Positions 42,500-51,475 of a stretch of 64,000 nucleotides of DNA are shown one piece after another. The stretch lies in contig CAXXMH010000002.1 in the NCBI GenBank assembly GCA_963664665.2, positions 62,001 to 126,000 of the forward strand, written 5' to 3'. The translations under genes were made by a program, and so were the position numbers. The DNA comes from Bin55 sp963664665. GTDB lineage: Bacteria; Pseudomonadota; Gammaproteobacteria; Pseudomonadales; Azotimanducaceae. How positions within the stretch are numbered: the first letter of the stretch is position 1; each line of letters begins with the position of its first letter. The notes beneath the pieces are model-generated. The model was not told the DNA's origin. It did not search any database and was given only the letters and a program-made list of their open reading frames with translations.

Positions 42500-44140
42500 T
42501 TACGCTTGATGTCGGAGAACGGTGCCAGCTCTTGCGCCGGTGAGTTCGCCGTCTTCAAGGCTCACTTGCCCATTAACGATCGTCGTCTTGTAACCAAACG
42601 ATTTCTGAATGTATCTCGGCGCACCACCTGGGAAGTCGTGCACGAGTTCAGGTTGGCGTTCCGCGACTTTAGATAGGTCGAACACGTTGACATCGGCACG
42701 CATACCATCCTTTAGCGTTCCTCGATCGCTTAGACCGAGTACTCGAGCTGGACCGGAAGTAAGTCGACGAATACCTTCCTCGAGCGTGTACAGACCGGTG
42801 TCACGTATCCAATGTCCTACAGTGAAACTTGCCCATCCTGCGTCCATGATCTGCGATACGTGAGCACCTGCATCACCGAGGCTTGGATAGCAGTGGTCGC
42901 TCTTGAACAAGTCGCCAAGTTCTTTCAAGCTTTGATTGAACATCCGCAGGTTAAACAACCCTTTGCCGTTGCTCTCGCGCGCAAGCCGAATGAATGTCTC
43001 AACCCAATGCTCACCAGCTTGTTCGGACAGGCTCTTCAAACTAGCGTCAGAACCAGCCGCGTAGTTCGGTACGTCCCCGTGACCTAGGTAGTACACGTTG
43101 TCGAGCGGGAATCGGGATTCAGAGGCTTTGCCTTCTTCGATCAGCTTTGCACGGGTCTCACCATCATTGATTGCCACGAGACGACCAGACAGATCCATTT
43201 CACGAACCTTCGCCCAGGTTTCTCCTTGCACGGGTAAGACAGACTGCAAGCCAAACATGAATCCAGAACCTCGCACTTGCGTGATCGCCGTTATGTCCCT
43301 GCCTTCACAAAGTTGCTCGAGTGCCTTTGCCTGCGCTGCTCCAGAACCTTCCTGCGGACCAGTACCGTAGCTGAACAGGACACGCCCGTTGGTGGTGTCG
43401 CTGATTTGTTTGAGTACATCAAAGTTCGCGCCGACCGCTTGCATCAGTCCGTTACGAGGACCCACAGCTCCAGCAATCGCGACGAGTTCTTTCGGATCAG
43501 CGAATGTGCCTGGAATAGATCGACCATCGGGTAGCTTGTGAGGTGGGTATCGATTCGTCGAGAACCCGATTGCACCTTTATCAAGGGAATTACCAACAAC
43601 CTCGGCCATCTGCTTAAGCTCGTCTTCCGAGGCTTGTTCTTCCACAGCGCGTTCGCCCATGACGTAGAACCTCACGGCACAGTGTCCTACCATGCCTGCG
43701 ACGTTTACTGCGGGTTGGAGCCGCTCTAACGCATCTAGATAGCCGCCGTAGTCTTCCCAATCCCATGGCAGACCTGTGAGAATCGCGTGCTTCGGAATGT
43801 CTTCCACAGTTTCCATCATGCCAGCGAGCAATTCTTGGTCCGTTGGCCTACATGGCGCAAACGTTACCCCACAGTTGCCCATCAGAGCGGTGGTTACACC
43901 GTGCCAACTGACTGGCGTCATCAACGGATCCCAGCCAATCTGCGCATCAAGGTGTGTGTGGAGATCGACGAATCCTGGACTTACGACATGGCCAGTCGCG
44001 TCAATTTCGCGATCGCCTTTGCCGTCTACTTCGCCAACCGCCGAGATTAAACCATCATCAATAGCGAGATCGCCGTGAAACGATGCTTTACCTGTACCGT
44101 CGACGATTTCGCCGTCGCGGATTACTATGTCATGTGACAT
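42500..44140 (-). CDS. N-acyl-D-amino-acid deacylase family amidohydrolase
   Basis: 546-residue homologue of the gene at 26215, starting MSHDIVIRDGEIVDG. The metal motif HTHLDAQIGWDP, the GNCGVTFAPC cysteine segment and the aspartate in LGDAGAHVSQIMD are intact. The ATG at 44140 is chosen because GGAG lies at the right distance; a TTG four codons earlier is part of that ribosome site. A good promoter lies just upstream and a clear terminator just downstream, so it can be transcribed alone, although the LLM gene at 44247 precedes it in the same direction. Function is inferred from family only. Confidence 0.88.
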   Translation of the reverse strand: MSHDIVIRDGEIVDGTGKASFHGDLAIDDGLISAVGEVDGKGDREIDATGHVVSPGFVDLHTHLDAQIGWDPLMTPVSWHGVTTALMGNCGVTFAPCRPTDQELLAGMMETVEDIPKHAILTGLPWDWEDYGGYLDALERLQPAVNVAGMVGHCAVRFYVMGERAVEEQASEDELKQMAEVVGNSLDKGAIGFSTNRYPPHKLPDGRSIPGTFADPKELVAIAGAVGPRNGLMQAVGANFDVLKQISDTTNGRVLFSYGTGPQEGSGAAQAKALEQLCEGRDITAITQVRGSGFMFGLQSVLPVQGETWAKVREMDLSGRLVAINDGETRAKLIEEGKASESRFPLDNVYYLGHGDVPNYAAGSDASLKSLSEQAGEHWVETFIRLARESNGKGLFNLRMFNQSLKELGDLFKSDHCYPSLGDAGAHVSQIMDAGWASFTVGHWIRDTGLYTLEEGIRRLTSGPARVLGLSDRGTLKDGMRADVNVFDLSKVAERQPELVHDFPGGAPRYIQKSFGYKTTIVNGQVSLEDGELTGARAGTVLRHQA

Positions 44141-44173
44141 AAACGTCTCCAAGAGCCAAAATGCAAGCCCGAA

Positions 44174-44203
44174 ATACTACTTGAACGCCTATACACGTGT
44201 CAA
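44174..44203 (-). promoter_or_regulatory. Sigma-70-type promoter of the D-aminoacylase gene
   Basis: Minus-strand TTGACA (44198-44203, perfect -35) and TAGTAT (44174-44179, four of six -10 bases) are 18 bases apart. The leader would be about 27 bases. It lies in the 106-base gap behind the LLM gene, giving the amidohydrolase its own promoter. Confidence 0.55.
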
Positions 44204-44246
44204 GATGTATACCCAATGTCGAGTCGCTTGTTAGTTGGATGTTTTC

Positions 44247-45167
44247 CTAGCGAAAAGCTGAGAGAATCTCCTTTTCGATTCGCTCATACGCTTCGACATC
44301 GCCGGTTCGCACACCACCAAACATGATCTCGGAGACTCCCGCTTTTTCGAACTCGCCGATTCGATCAATGATTTCGTTTTTAGGTGCTGCCATTGAACCA
44401 CGTCCCAGTCGACGTTGGAAACCTTCGATCTGTTCTTTGTCTTCGGTAATAAGTAGCGGCATAAGGAGCGTCTTCTGAATCTCGGTAGGATCGCGACCCA
44501 CGTCCGCGCAGTGCTTTTCAAGAACACTCACCTTGTGTTGAAAGATCTCCATCGACATGCCTTGACCAGCCCATCCATCCATATTCATGATGTCTCCGTA
44601 CATCGCAAGTGTGCGCAGTGTGCGACGTTCGCCGGTTCCACCAACCATGATCGGCGTATGCGGTTTTTGGTAACAGCCAGGACTCATGGGAGCGTTATCA
44701 AGCTGGTAGTACTTACCGTTATACGTGACCGGCTCATCTGAAGTGAAGAGCAGTCGGATAAGTTCACACGCTTCCTGAAACCGGTCTTGGCGTTCCTTCA
44801 TTGATTTGAATTCCCAACCGTAGGCTTCATGTTCGCGCTTGAACCATCCTGCGCCTAGTGCTAATGTGAATCGTCCTTCCGAAGCCTGATCAAGCGTGGT
44901 TGCCATCTTTGCAAGCAAACCAGGACTCCGATACGGGTTGCCAAGTACCAAGTGACCCATTCGGAGCTTCTTTGTCATACCCGCGGCAACTGCGATGAGG
45001 GTGTAGCCTTCAAACGCCGTGCCGTGTTCTAGGTTGGGTCGACTGGGTGGTAAGAAGTGGTCTGCGAACCAAATGCTGTCCCAATCACCTGCTTCCATTG
45101 CATTGATTGAAGTCTTAATGTCGTCCCATTCAGTGAGATAGCAGTTAACCTGTACACCAAATTGCAT
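44247..45167 (-). CDS. LLM-class (luciferase-like) oxidoreductase, F420-type
   Basis: Luciferase-like TIM-barrel enzyme, 306 residues, beginning MQFGVQVNCYLTEWDDI. Diagnostic segments are WFADHFLPP, MGHLVLGNPYRSPGLLAKMATTLD, EGRFTLALGAGWFKREHEAYG and TPIMVGGTGERRTLR. The pattern suits the F420-dependent branch. AAGGA precedes the ATG. It is upstream of and parallel to a D-aminoacylase homologue, a pairing that recurs at 50088/51476. The substrate is unknown; oxidative ring or amide-adjacent cleavage is one possibility. Confidence 0.86.
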   Translation of the reverse strand: MQFGVQVNCYLTEWDDIKTSINAMEAGDWDSIWFADHFLPPSRPNLEHGTAFEGYTLIAVAAGMTKKLRMGHLVLGNPYRSPGLLAKMATTLDQASEGRFTLALGAGWFKREHEAYGWEFKSMKERQDRFQEACELIRLLFTSDEPVTYNGKYYQLDNAPMSPGCYQKPHTPIMVGGTGERRTLRTLAMYGDIMNMDGWAGQGMSMEIFQHKVSVLEKHCADVGRDPTEIQKTLLMPLLITEDKEQIEGFQRRLGRGSMAAPKNEIIDRIGEFEKAGVSEIMFGGVRTGDVEAYERIEKEILSAFR

Positions 45168-45558
45168 ATCGTGTCCTTATATAGAGAGCAAGTGCTGGTA
45201 TCTCGCTACGGTGCTGATGTAGCTAGAGAGGCTAGTTTACATTTGTGAATTTCTAATTTGCACAACGTGTGAAGATTCAATCTGCAAGCGACCCAACGAA
45301 TATAAACACGATGCTTACGTCGCGCATAGTCCGTTGAATAAGGTTGTGGGTTGGATTTGAATTAACCCATTCACACGATGAGACGGACCTTTGGGTAAGT
45401 AAGTACTGACTTGGTGTCAAAGCGCTTGTTCACACGATAGTGCTTAACGCTAGGGTATCGCCGTTCATGTATTTCTGGATTAGATAGCTATTCAAGAACC
45501 GTCAGGGCTCGATCCTAAAAGTAGAACGTCAAGCTTTATTCGCCGATCGATTGAAGGC
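45168..45558. other. Divergent spacer between the LLM gene and the ABC exporter cluster
   Basis: A 391-base non-coding stretch with no convincing ORF. It contains TTCACACGAT twice in direct orientation (45370-45379 and 45429-45438), 59 bases apart. Promoters for both flanking genes should be here; none matches the consensus well enough to mark. Confidence 0.4.
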
Positions 45559-47496
45559 ATGCGGGTCGACAGCGAACGCATGCGTCGCATCGAACCCGAT
45601 AAAGTGCATTTCGCAGATATCGTCGGCATATTCCTGCGTGGTTGGCCATACATCCGACCAATGATCTGGCACGTCATTGGATTCGTCGGAATCAGCATCA
45701 TCGCAACCGCTTGGAACACGTTCTGGGGAATCACGATCCTGACGATGATCTATCAGAACGTGATCTTAGATCAACCTGTTGCGGCGGTCTCGGCAACCAT
45801 TCTGTTCCTGGATCATGACTTTTGGGTGCATGTGGAGGCGTTAACGGTCGACCAGCGTTTCCAGCTTGTGCCTCTGATCGTCATGCTGGCGGTCATGTTT
45901 AGTACGTTGGGCGCGATGATCGATAACGGTGGTGACTACTACCGCGTGTGGGTCATGCAGAACATCAATCAGAACCTGCGGATGCATCTTATGTCGCAGC
46001 TGCATCACTTGTCATTGAAGTTTCATGCGGATTCAAAGACAGGCGACGGAATCTATCGACTATTTCAAGATAGCGCGATGGTCACGCAGATCATCCAATC
46101 GCTCGTGATCGACCCGCTCCTAATGAGCGTACGTTTCTTTATCGGCATTTTCGTCGTGATGTTCTTCAGTCCGCTTCTGGCTTTAGCGATTGTCTTTACC
46201 TGGGTTCCACTTGTGGTGCTCGCTAACTTCATGTCGGTGAAGCTGCGTCACTTATTTCTTGAAGCAAGGATGCGAAATTCAAACCTCACTTCGACGATCC
46301 AAGAATCGATTGAAGGTATTCGAACGATCAAAGTGAACGGACTAGAACGCGAGCGGCAGACCCTATTCGAAAATGCCTCGGTCGACGCCTTCGTTGCGTC
46401 TCACGACGCTCGAGTACGCCTTCTGCTTTACGGATTTATCGCTTTTATGCTCGCCGCCTTGCCACTTGCCTTCATAGAGCTCTATGCGGCTGTGTTAGCG
46501 TACGAGCAAGTACCGACTTTCAGCAGCACGTTTCTCGCATTGTTTGGTTTTGCAGTGTGGGGTTTCGGCGCTCAAGATGCAGTGCGAGTTCGTGCACGTG
46601 AGGGCGTATCGAACATCCAGTTCCTGTTCCTGCTTTGGGGGCGCGCACAAGATATGGCGATGGGTTTGAATCGCGTATACCAGATTCTTGACCTAGCCCC
46701 AGAGATTCAAAATCGCGACGATGCGGAGCCGCTCGAAGCGATTGAGTCTGATATACGGTTTGTTGATCTTCAGTTCGCTTATCCCGAGCGTCGTGTCCTT
46801 GAGGACATTACGTTCGATGCGAGACTTGGTGAAGTGACCGCAATCATGGGACCGACAGGTTCAGGTAAATCTACCCTGATGTTGTTGCTGCTTCGATTGT
46901 TCGAATATCAAGGGGGATCGATCCAGATCAACAATCAGGATATACGAAACTTCACATTTGAATCGGTGCGAGAAAAGATCACCCTTGCTACTCAAGAGAA
47001 CATTCTTTTCTCCCTTAGCGTACGGGATAACATCGCATACGCGCGTCAAGACGCGACGTTCGAAGAGATCAAGGAAGCCGCGCGAATTGCGTGCGCGGAT
47101 GAATTCATCGAGCAACTACCGGAAGGCTACGACACTTTCTTAGGCGAACGCGCGAGCAAGCTTTCGACTGGGCAAAGACAACGTCTGGTAATTGCCCGAG
47201 CTATCCTGAAGGACACGCCTATCTTGATCTTGGACGAACCGACCGCATCCTTAGATGCGGAGACGGAACGGCGCATCATGGCGAATCTGAAGGCATGGGC
47301 TCAGGCGCGTACTGTTTTTCTCGTAACCCATCGACTATCAACGATACGGCAAGCGGATCGAATCGCGTTTATTCGAGATGGCGCAATCGCAGATTACGGC
47401 ACGCACAATGAATTGATCGCAAAACCCACCGGTGAATACCAACGCTTCGTTGACGCCGAGCTCGCTACCTCACAGCAACTCGATGAATCCGCATGA
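45559..47496 (+). CDS. ABC exporter half-transporter (membrane plus ATPase)
   Basis: Type IV (exporter-fold) ABC half-transporter, 645 residues: about six hydrophobic helices in residues 20-340, then an ATPase domain. Walker A is GPTGSGKST near residue 430, the signature is LSTGQRQR (threonine where LSGGQ has glycine), Walker B is ILILDEP and the switch histidine is in VTHRLSTI. All catalytic residues are present. It overlaps the second half-transporter by four bases (ATGA), so a heterodimer is likely. The long helix-rich first 100 residues include an extra loop. Substrate could be a lipid, peptide or drug; no processing or outer-membrane gene is adjacent. Confidence 0.88.
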   Translation: MRVDSERMRRIEPDKVHFADIVGIFLRGWPYIRPMIWHVIGFVGISIIATAWNTFWGITILTMIYQNVILDQPVAAVSATILFLDHDFWVHVEALTVDQRFQLVPLIVMLAVMFSTLGAMIDNGGDYYRVWVMQNINQNLRMHLMSQLHHLSLKFHADSKTGDGIYRLFQDSAMVTQIIQSLVIDPLLMSVRFFIGIFVVMFFSPLLALAIVFTWVPLVVLANFMSVKLRHLFLEARMRNSNLTSTIQESIEGIRTIKVNGLERERQTLFENASVDAFVASHDARVRLLLYGFIAFMLAALPLAFIELYAAVLAYEQVPTFSSTFLALFGFAVWGFGAQDAVRVRAREGVSNIQFLFLLWGRAQDMAMGLNRVYQILDLAPEIQNRDDAEPLEAIESDIRFVDLQFAYPERRVLEDITFDARLGEVTAIMGPTGSGKSTLMLLLLRLFEYQGGSIQINNQDIRNFTFESVREKITLATQENILFSLSVRDNIAYARQDATFEEIKEAARIACADEFIEQLPEGYDTFLGERASKLSTGQRQRLVIARAILKDTPILILDEPTASLDAETERRIMANLKAWAQARTVFLVTHRLSTIRQADRIAFIRDGAIADYGTHNELIAKPTGEYQRFVDAELATSQQLDESA

Positions 47497-49454
47497 GTGA
47501 GTCGATGATCAGTGGTCGCGTCGCAATTCAAACCGTCGTTCGGGCGTTGAAATACTCGTTGCGATATGACTTTGAATTAGCCGTAAAAGGAATGACGCAA
47601 GCAACCAGCATCTTCTGGATCTTGCTTCTACCTTTGACGGGCAAGGCGATAGTTGACTTCATCGTCGTGCGTGACATCAGTCCACCTAGTGACGCAAACG
47701 TCCCATTCTTTTTCTTACCGATCATCGACTTCATGTTGACGCTTTCGGTGTATGAGACGGCGTTCTTCCTCGGTGTTCTATTCATCACAATGCTCGTACT
47801 CGTCGGCGCATATGGCACCGATGGTGCACAACGATCCAGTGCGGTAGCGGCGTTGGCTGAAGGCGAAGATATCGCAACTCGATCCGAGAATGCTGCCAAC
47901 AGTATGCATTCGTTGGTTAGTGGGCTTTACGGCTTATTTGAGTCACTGTGGCACATTCGGGTTTCCCATCGACTCAACCATACATTGCGAAGCGACATTT
48001 TCCATCGTTTCAAGTCGCACAGTATCACTGAGCTTGCGAATCGAGCGAACGGTGATGTCGTTTATCGCGCGATGTATGACACACCTGGTGTATCGAACAT
48101 CATCTTCAACCTTTGGGTCGGTCCGATCACCTCGTTCGTGAATCTCGTCACGACGATCCTAGTTATGTTCGTGATATTCCGAAATGAACCAGTCGTGGTG
48201 TGGGGCGCTATCGCGGTTGGACCGCTCAATTTCGCGTTGATGCTTTATATCGCCAAGCTCTCTCGCAAATACGGCACGCTTGCTCGGGAAGCTGGATCGG
48301 AAGCGACGGCGGTAATTGAAGAGGGACTCGCCAACATGATGGCGGTGCAAGGTATCGGTAGCACTGACGTGTATGTCGAGAAGTTTCGAAAAGCGAGCTG
48401 GTTCTCATTCTCACGGTTTAGACAGGTTGTTCTAGTCGGCATAAGCGGAAATTTCATCGGATTTGTGATAGGTGCGAACATGGTGTACATCGTGTTCTAC
48501 TATCTCGCCGTACCGTTTATTAATCAAGAATATTCGCCCGGTGATTGGTTTGTCATCTGGGGCTACTACGGTGCAATCTCTGCTTCTGCCGGCTGGCTAG
48601 GAAGGTTGTGGCTGACCCTGCAAGAGGGCATTGCCGGTATGCATCGTGTGTTCATGATTCTGGACAGCGAACTGGAGCATGTGGATCCAATTAGCCAACG
48701 GCAGGAATCTGATTCCACACTCACATTGACCGAGTCCATTCGCTTAGAGGACGTCTCGTACCGCTATCCGGAAGGTAGGGAAGTACTCCGAGATATCAAC
48801 TTTGAAGCGAACATCGGCGAGATGGTTGCGATTTCAGGTCCAACCGGAGCCGGTAAAACGACCCTCGCATACTTGATTCCCGCACTCATTTTGCCGACGA
48901 AAGGGCGTTTACTCGTTGATGGTGTCGAGCCAAGTCAAGGAGACTTGGTCAGACTGCGCGAGCAAGTTTCGTTCGTATTCCAAGAAACATCGGTCTTTAA
49001 CGATAGCATCTCGAACAACATTCGAATGGGTCGTGGTGATGCATCCCTCGCAGACATTCAGGAGGCAGCTCGAGTTGCGGGCGCGCATGAATTCATCGAC
49101 GCGCTACCTGAAGGCTACGACACAAATCTTGGAAAAGCCGGTGCGAAACTCTCCGTAGGTCAGAAACAACGGATCGCGATAGCTCGTGCTTTGGTTTCGA
49201 ATAAGCCTGTATTGATCCTCGATGAACCGACCGCTGCACTTGATCCACGTACTGAAAATGAGCTTGTGCGGAACCTTCGATTGGCGCGTGAAGGTAGGAT
49301 CGTAATCGTGATAGCACATCGTCTCTCAACAATACGAGCCGCAGATCGGATTTATGTGATGGATGACGGCGCGATCGTTGAATCGGGCGATCACCAAACA
49401 CTTATGGATCAGGACGGGATTTACGCCCGATTCGTTTCACTTCAGACTGCTTGA
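47493..49454 (+). CDS. ABC exporter half-transporter (second subunit)
   Basis: Partner of the preceding gene, 653 residues with the same layout. Walker A GPTGAGKTT lies near residue 450, signature LSVGQKQR, Walker B VLILDEP, and IAHRLSTI holds the switch histidine. The signature again deviates at the second position of SGGQ (valine). An unusual extended segment (about residues 95-150) between early helices is rich in alanine, serine and glutamate. It starts within the stop of the first subunit, and its last codons lie just before the small membrane protein gene at 49463. Confidence 0.88.
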   Translation: MSESMISGRVAIQTVVRALKYSLRYDFELAVKGMTQATSIFWILLLPLTGKAIVDFIVVRDISPPSDANVPFFFLPIIDFMLTLSVYETAFFLGVLFITMLVLVGAYGTDGAQRSSAVAALAEGEDIATRSENAANSMHSLVSGLYGLFESLWHIRVSHRLNHTLRSDIFHRFKSHSITELANRANGDVVYRAMYDTPGVSNIIFNLWVGPITSFVNLVTTILVMFVIFRNEPVVVWGAIAVGPLNFALMLYIAKLSRKYGTLAREAGSEATAVIEEGLANMMAVQGIGSTDVYVEKFRKASWFSFSRFRQVVLVGISGNFIGFVIGANMVYIVFYYLAVPFINQEYSPGDWFVIWGYYGAISASAGWLGRLWLTLQEGIAGMHRVFMILDSELEHVDPISQRQESDSTLTLTESIRLEDVSYRYPEGREVLRDINFEANIGEMVAISGPTGAGKTTLAYLIPALILPTKGRLLVDGVEPSQGDLVRLREQVSFVFQETSVFNDSISNNIRMGRGDASLADIQEAARVAGAHEFIDALPEGYDTNLGKAGAKLSVGQKQRIAIARALVSNKPVLILDEPTAALDPRTENELVRNLRLAREGRIVIVIAHRLSTIRAADRIYVMDDGAIVESGDHQTLMDQDGIYARFVSLQTA

Positions 49455-49462
49455 GGTCCATC

Positions 49463-49678
49463 ATGGATGACTTTCAGAACACCGTCGAACCTCCCCGCCA
49501 ACCATACGCGATGAAGGTCGTAGGAACTGGCGTGATTGTTTCGTGCTTACTGTTGTGCGTGCTGTTCGCGTGGGGAATTTACTTGGATCTGCAAAAACAG
49601 GATTGTCCACAGACGGTCACGATTGTGGACGATGCTCCTGTGGCATCGACTGAATTTTCGAGAGAGGAAGAAGGTTGA
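49463..49678 (+). CDS. Small single-pass membrane protein of the exporter cluster
   Basis: I do not recognise this 71-residue protein. A proline-rich cytoplasmic N terminus is followed by one transmembrane helix (about residues 18-39) and a short acidic C-terminal tail outside (one cysteine in KQDCP). ATG 49463 has GAGG upstream; the longer TTG frame overlaps the ABC stop. It lies eight bases after the second ABC subunit, and its own end overlaps the next gene by four bases. A role as accessory or regulatory subunit of the transporter is suggested by context only. Confidence 0.68.
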   Translation: MDDFQNTVEPPRQPYAMKVVGTGVIVSCLLLCVLFAWGIYLDLQKQDCPQTVTIVDDAPVASTEFSREEEG

Positions 49679-50001
49679 ACTGGTCACATCCCGGGGTAGC
49701 GGGATTGATTAGTTGCGTAATGGTCGTGGTGGCAATGATCTTCAGCGATGTGATCTTGGGTATGGGTGTCCTCGTCCCGATCTTGGAGCAATTCGTGGAA
49801 GCGCGTCGGATTACGGGTGAGAGTGTTGGATTTGTTGAGGCGGTTACCGTATTCATTCTTGTGATGGGCTATATGCTCGTCATTACCGCGCTTGTTGGCG
49901 TAGCAGCTCTGTCTGGCTGGATTGTTGCCAAACTATCACAGAAAGGAGCGTTCTCTCTTGAAGGCTTAATGACGCTTTTCCGCGTCGAAGAACCAAAATA
50001 A
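49675..50001 (+). CDS. Small multi-pass membrane protein of the exporter cluster
   Basis: 108-residue membrane protein of unknown family. TTG start at 49675 overlaps the previous stop and is preceded by AGGAAGAAGG, a strong ribosome site. Hydrophobic stretches at residues 8-35 and 50-85 give two or three helices, with a charged connecting loop (EARRITGES) and a cytoplasmic C terminus ending EEPK. The four coupled genes (two half-ABC, two small membrane proteins) look like one complex. The downstream 50002-50087 region is AT-rich and holds no clear terminator. Confidence 0.68.
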   Translation: MNWSHPGVAGLISCVMVVVAMIFSDVILGMGVLVPILEQFVEARRITGESVGFVEAVTVFILVMGYMLVITALVGVAALSGWIVAKLSQKGAFSLEGLMTLFRVEEPK

Positions 50002-50087
50002 ATACTTCTAAATCAACTATATATTTAATATTTCTCCTAAATTACCGACTAATAAATCCTAGGCTCGTACGCTTCTCAGCGAGTCGC

Positions 50088-51323
50088 TCAGCTGATCGAT
50101 TTCGCTTCCGGGCGACCGACCACGCCAGATATGGCATTCTGCTTGTCATGCGACGAAGGTAACGTTGGCTTTCCACGCGCGGCAAAATTGAATGGTTCTG
50201 TATCTAAATCTTCCAGTTGGATTTCGCCGCCTAAAACGGCCGCTTTCCATGCTTCCTGTTCAGCATGACGGGACTGAAACTCCGGCATAACTTCCTTCGC
50301 AAACAACTCGAGGCTGGAACAGATATCTTCGTGCGTGTTCTTCCCTGCCTGGTTGAGCAAGATGACTTGGTCAACGTTGGATTGCTCCAATTCGGCCAAT
50401 CGCGATCGGATCGTGTCTGGTGATCCGATAAGTTCGCTACCAGATCGTTTCTGTCCAGCTGGAGTTTGCTTCCATTCTTGATAGCGATCCCAGAAATTCA
50501 CAGTACCGGGTGCGAAGGGTCCTTCCTTGTTGTAGAGCTGTAGCGCGAATTGAAAGAACGTCCAACCATCTGCCTTTTCCCACGCTTCGTCGTCAGTTTC
50601 GGCGCACATGAATCCGCTCACAACAGCGATGTTTGGATTGGTCTGGTAGTCCTCGAGTTTTTCTAAATCGTGCACGAACGTGTTGTAGTAGGCATTGACC
50701 CAAGCACGCGCAGCATCTAGATTCACGAATTTGAAACACAGCGAACCCATACCGCGATGAGCTGCGTACTTGATCGTATCGAGTTGGGAACAAGCGACCC
50801 AAAGTGGTGGGTGAGGCTTTTGCAGAGGTTTCGGCACGACGGCTCTTAGTGGGAATTTGAAGAACTCACCTTCGTATTCCCAACCGTGGTTCCAGAACAT
50901 TGGCAGCGTACATCGAACAGCATCCTCCCAAACGTCACGCTTGTCGCGAAACCGTAGGTTGAATGGATGCAATTCGGTGACCGACGCTCCTTCACCGAGG
51001 CCAAGCTCCACGCGACCGTCTGACACCAAATCGAGCGTAGCGATTTTTTCGGCGACGCGCGCGGGGTGATTGGTAGTCATCTGAACGATACCGTGACCTA
51101 GTCGGATGTTCTTCGTTCGTTGACTTGCCGCGGCTAGGAATACCTCAGGCGCAGATGAGTGCGAGTACTCTTCTAGAAAGTGGTGTTCCACTTCCCATGC
51201 GTAGTCGAACCCCAATTGATCAGCAAGTTCTATCTGAGTCAGCGAGTTCTTTAGTAAGCGATGTTCGCTGTCTTCCTTCCAATCACGAGGAAGTTGATGC
51301 TCGTAAAAAATGCCGAATTTCAT
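50088..51323 (-). CDS. LLM-class flavin-dependent monooxygenase (luciferase-like)
   Basis: 411-residue enzyme close to the LuxA-like monooxygenase group: MKFGIFYEHQLPRDW, YAWEVEHHFLEEYSHSSAPEVFLAA, SDGRVELGLGEGAS, and PHPPLWVACSQLDT. The FMN-dependent group with an EHHF motif is typical. The start at 51323 gives the standard N terminus; the frame continues to 51389 without homology. It has a C-terminal tail of about 40 residues beyond the barrel. It is divergent from the D-aminoacylase at 51476 across 152 bases. Confidence 0.87.
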   Translation of the reverse strand: MKFGIFYEHQLPRDWKEDSEHRLLKNSLTQIELADQLGFDYAWEVEHHFLEEYSHSSAPEVFLAAASQRTKNIRLGHGIVQMTTNHPARVAEKIATLDLVSDGRVELGLGEGASVTELHPFNLRFRDKRDVWEDAVRCTLPMFWNHGWEYEGEFFKFPLRAVVPKPLQKPHPPLWVACSQLDTIKYAAHRGMGSLCFKFVNLDAARAWVNAYYNTFVHDLEKLEDYQTNPNIAVVSGFMCAETDDEAWEKADGWTFFQFALQLYNKEGPFAPGTVNFWDRYQEWKQTPAGQKRSGSELIGSPDTIRSRLAELEQSNVDQVILLNQAGKNTHEDICSSLELFAKEVMPEFQSRHAEQEAWKAAVLGGEIQLEDLDTEPFNFAARGKPTLPSSHDKQNAISGVVGRPEAKSIS

Positions 51324-51475
51324 GTGCGTCCAGGCTGTTTTGTCGCAAGTATAGAGGGGGTCGCCTTCCGCTCTCTCTTTCCTAAACACGAGACTTGGTC
51401 TTTTGAACGGTAGTCCGTCGCGAAATGTAGCGCGCGTGATAGCATTCAGCGTCTTTCCGATGTAGAGTGAAGTGC

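Noticed and set aside
45370..45438. Two copies of TTCACACGAT in the LLM/ABC spacer
   Set aside because: Only ten bases long and 59 apart; kept as a note in the spacer entry, not as a repeat family.
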